This document shows positions 61,935 to 64,000 of a stretch of DNA of 64,000 nt, one piece after another. The notes under the pieces are model-generated. The model had not been told where the DNA came from. It saw only the letters and a program-made list of their open reading frames with translations, and searched no databases. Positions within the stretch are counted from its first letter, which is position 1. Every line of letters starts with the position of its first letter. This DNA is from CAYJAD01 sp964371835 (lineage in GTDB: Bacteria; Desulfobacterota; Desulfovibrionia; Desulfovibrionales; Desulfovibrionaceae). The stretch lies in NCBI GenBank assembly GCA_964371835.1, contig CAYJOP010000001.1, positions 8,368 to 72,367 of the forward strand. Reading direction: 5' to 3'. The translations under genes and the position numbers were made by a program.

Positions 61935-63785
61935 TTATTTCAAAAATGCTTTTTCCAAGGCTTCGTTTAACATGTCTTGAGTATAAATGTCACGCAAGAT
62001 AATAGGGGCAGATGCTTGCAAACCTGTTGTAAATATTGCAGTTAGTGGAATACTGCTACTTTCAAGAGCATGCAATAGGGCCTCACCTTCTGGGTTGTTA
62101 CGCGTAATATCAACTCTAACTAATTTAATTTTATATTTATTTTGCGCCTCTTCCAAGAATTCTGGCGTAAGCACTGTTTTTTCCACAAACTTACAATTTG
62201 GGCACCAGTCCGCTGTAAACTCTACTAACATAGGCGTTTTACCAAGTTCTGCTTCAAAGGTTTTAGGGTTAAAGTTATGCCATTTTGCTTGTGGTGCTGG
62301 TGGGCTTGTCACATAAAAAACCACGCCAATTATGCACAAGACAAAACCCATGCTAAGCAAGATTCGCCTTATTTTGCTTGCCTGAAGCCCAGCAAATTGC
62401 CCCCATATCCAAGCACAAAAAGCTATTAATATTAAACCAATTAGCATGGATATATGCACTTCTTGCGGCAATATAGAAAGTAAATACAAAGCAGTTACCA
62501 GCAGGAAAAATCCCACAAGACGCTCAATTACAACCATCCACTCACCGGGGCGCGGTAGTATTTTTGCCCACTCAGGCTTTAGGGCCAACAATAAATATGG
62601 CAGGCTCATGCCAAGCCCAACTGCCATGAACGTTGCAACTAAGATGGGCAATGGCTGCGTAAATGCCCAACTCAAAACACCACCAAGCAAAGGGCCACTG
62701 CATGGTGTTGCTAGTAGAGTTGTTATCATTCCAGTTGTATATGCTTGTAATTTTGGAGATTTCATGTGGCTTGATTTAAGGTCAATAATGGGTAGATTAA
62801 AAATTCCAAACATGGACAGGGCAAGCAAAAAAATCAATACTACCATAAACACAACAAATACAGTGCTTTGATAAAATTGCCCCCAAATAAAACCAGCAGT
62901 GCCCAAAAATACTGCAATAATAAAGAATAAACTTAACATTCCAGCGGCAAAAAGCAGGTTTTGCATGCGAAATTCAGCTAAGCTTTTATCATCCATTCGT
63001 TGCCTTGCTGCCAAAAATGAACTTGCCTTAAGCGTTAAGACAGGAAAAACACAAGGCATAAGATTCAAGATAATACCAGCCAAAAATCCAAGAATTAAGG
63101 CCTTATTTAAGCTTGTAACTTCAAGTTCAGCTGCAAAAATGCGTGGAGCAAAAGCCCAGTTATAATGCTCCAGTGTATTGTCTTGTGCATTTAGAGAAAC
63201 ACCAACACTTCCTACCCCAAGACTCAATAACCTTGGCTGAACATGAGTGCGCTGCATGGATTTTTGCCATACATTATAATACTTTTTACCTTCAAGTGTT
63301 GGAAGAAGACTTGGCACTTGTAACTTTAAGGGTAAACTAACCGGCAAACAATGGTTTTTTGAGCAAAGCAAAAGCTGCAATAAACCTTCAAATTGAGTCC
63401 CAAACTTTGCTTTGCCAAGATTTAAAAAAATTGGAGTCTTATGAATATAAGATTGAATAATTTTTGAACTATCATAATAATCCGTGCGCTCAACCCCAAG
63501 AGGATAACGCACGGCAAAAGGCTTACCATTAATATCATTAACAACTAAATGCACAGGACGAATGCTATTATCTTCCACATCGGCTGGAGCGTAGGTATAA
63601 TATTCATCTGCAATATCAAGCCAAACAATGGCCCAAACTTCGGAATTATATTTTGAATATTCAATACTTACATCAAGACCTTGGGGCATACTAGTTGCTG
63701 CCTTAGTATAAATATTAGCCCAAGGCCCAAATATAATAAGCATTAAATAAACAATAACAGTAAAATAAAAATTACATTTTCGCAT
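61935..63785 (-). CDS. dsbD: Thiol:disulfide interchange protein DsbD
   Basis: This 616-residue three-domain protein moves reducing power from the cytoplasm to the periplasm. I start at MRKCNFYF, since the longer reading frame runs up to the edge of the tRNA gene. A signal peptide leads to the N-terminal domain with Cys141/Cys146. The membrane domain holds Cys245 (NLMPCVFP) and Cys362 (ATPCSGPLLGG). The C-terminal thioredoxin-like domain has the WCPNC motif (Cys528/Cys531), where E. coli has CVAC. These six cysteines match the DsbD relay. It supports cytochrome c maturation, which is abundant in sulfate reducers. Confidence 0.93.
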   Translation of the reverse strand: MRKCNFYFTVIVYLMLIIFGPWANIYTKAATSMPQGLDVSIEYSKYNSEVWAIVWLDIADEYYTYAPADVEDNSIRPVHLVVNDINGKPFAVRYPLGVERTDYYDSSKIIQSYIHKTPIFLNLGKAKFGTQFEGLLQLLLCSKNHCLPVSLPLKLQVPSLLPTLEGKKYYNVWQKSMQRTHVQPRLLSLGVGSVGVSLNAQDNTLEHYNWAFAPRIFAAELEVTSLNKALILGFLAGIILNLMPCVFPVLTLKASSFLAARQRMDDKSLAEFRMQNLLFAAGMLSLFFIIAVFLGTAGFIWGQFYQSTVFVVFMVVLIFLLALSMFGIFNLPIIDLKSSHMKSPKLQAYTTGMITTLLATPCSGPLLGGVLSWAFTQPLPILVATFMAVGLGMSLPYLLLALKPEWAKILPRPGEWMVVIERLVGFFLLVTALYLLSILPQEVHISMLIGLILIAFCAWIWGQFAGLQASKIRRILLSMGFVLCIIGVVFYVTSPPAPQAKWHNFNPKTFEAELGKTPMLVEFTADWCPNCKFVEKTVLTPEFLEEAQNKYKIKLVRVDITRNNPEGEALLHALESSSIPLTAIFTTGLQASAPIILRDIYTQDMLNEALEKAFLK

Positions 63786-63868
63786 AGCAGTACGATATAA
63801 TAAAATAAAAAAAAAGTAAAAGCGTCTTGACTTCCCAAAGCCGAAAGAATATAAATTCCTTCTCGCGT

Positions 63869-63944
<76 letters not shown>

Positions 63945-63952
63945 TAAATTTC

Positions 63953-63992
63953 AGGGGTTTACGGTTAAAAACTGTAAGCCCCTTTTTCTTTG
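63953..63992 (+). terminator. Terminator after tRNA-Lys
   Basis: AGGGGTTTACGGT and ACTGTAAGCCCCT form a 13-bp stem with a mismatch, closing a short A-rich loop and followed by TTTTTCTTT. It starts 8 nt beyond the tRNA. Confidence 0.8.
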
Positions 63993-64000
63993 GGCTGTGC

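Overview
The window is an AT-rich bacterial chromosome segment, almost certainly from a member of the Desulfovibrionaceae (Desulfobacterota). The evidence is the tmRNA tag peptide AKNDYDYAYAA, nearly the Desulfovibrio tag, a very long PEP synthase close to pyruvate carboxylase and biotin ligase, and intergenic repeats of a kind I associate with this group. Most of the window is ordinary core chromosome in long same-strand runs. The placement is inferred from gene content and would need a 16S rRNA or marker-gene search to confirm.

Layout. 1-1.5 kb: 3' part of a hybrid histidine kinase. 1.7-2.4 kb: a DUF2442 gene and an XRE regulator gene behind a tandem 17-bp operator. 2.5-4.7 kb: a small decayed integrative element in the 3' end of ssrA (tmRNA). 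It has a displaced copy of the tmRNA 3' end with a terminator, TACCGTA repeats near both ends, a broken tyrosine integrase, a broken lipoprotein gene and two overlapping micro-ORFs. 4.7-8.8 kb: tmRNA, a DedA/TVP38-type membrane protein, a LAB_N-like small protein, hslU, a MITE and menA. 8.9-12.7 kb (minus): a four-PAS hybrid kinase and rluB. 13.1-21.4 kb (plus): an RdgC homologue split into two genes, two peptide-type ABC permeases, recN, a second MITE copy, an HtrA protease and pgm.

21.7-35.1 kb (minus): a 1187-residue PEP synthase, then (in transcription order) phoH, pgpH-like, ybeY, birA, pyruvate carboxylase and an acyltransferase. BirA would biotinylate the carboxylase, and the carboxylase and PEP synthase together set pyruvate/PEP/oxaloacetate flux. 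35.3-36.5 kb (plus): an isolated unrecognised protein with five ~50-residue repeats. 36.8-40.8 kb (minus): nadK, a DUF89-like protein and gatB. 41.1-47.5 kb (plus): gmhA, an FmdB zinc ribbon, two foldback elements, hemC, a Lon-related protease, an MFS transporter and a TetR regulator. 47.5-63.8 kb (minus, transcription order): dsbD, mfd, a SurA-like lipoprotein, a periplasmic SurA-like isomerase, a RodZ-like protein, recO, glyQ, glyS, rpsT, a fused bioD-bioA gene and an SSF symporter. The window ends with tRNA-Lys(CUU) and its terminator.

The most unusual features are the ssrA island, a TIR/TSD-bearing MITE family (one copy ends 5 bp before the menA start codon), the split RdgC, the fused BioD-BioA coupled to a symporter, the zinc-ribbon tail on pyruvate carboxylase, the insertion-rich PEP synthase and the repeat protein at 35.3 kb. 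I found no CRISPR array, phage structural module or recognised defence cassette.
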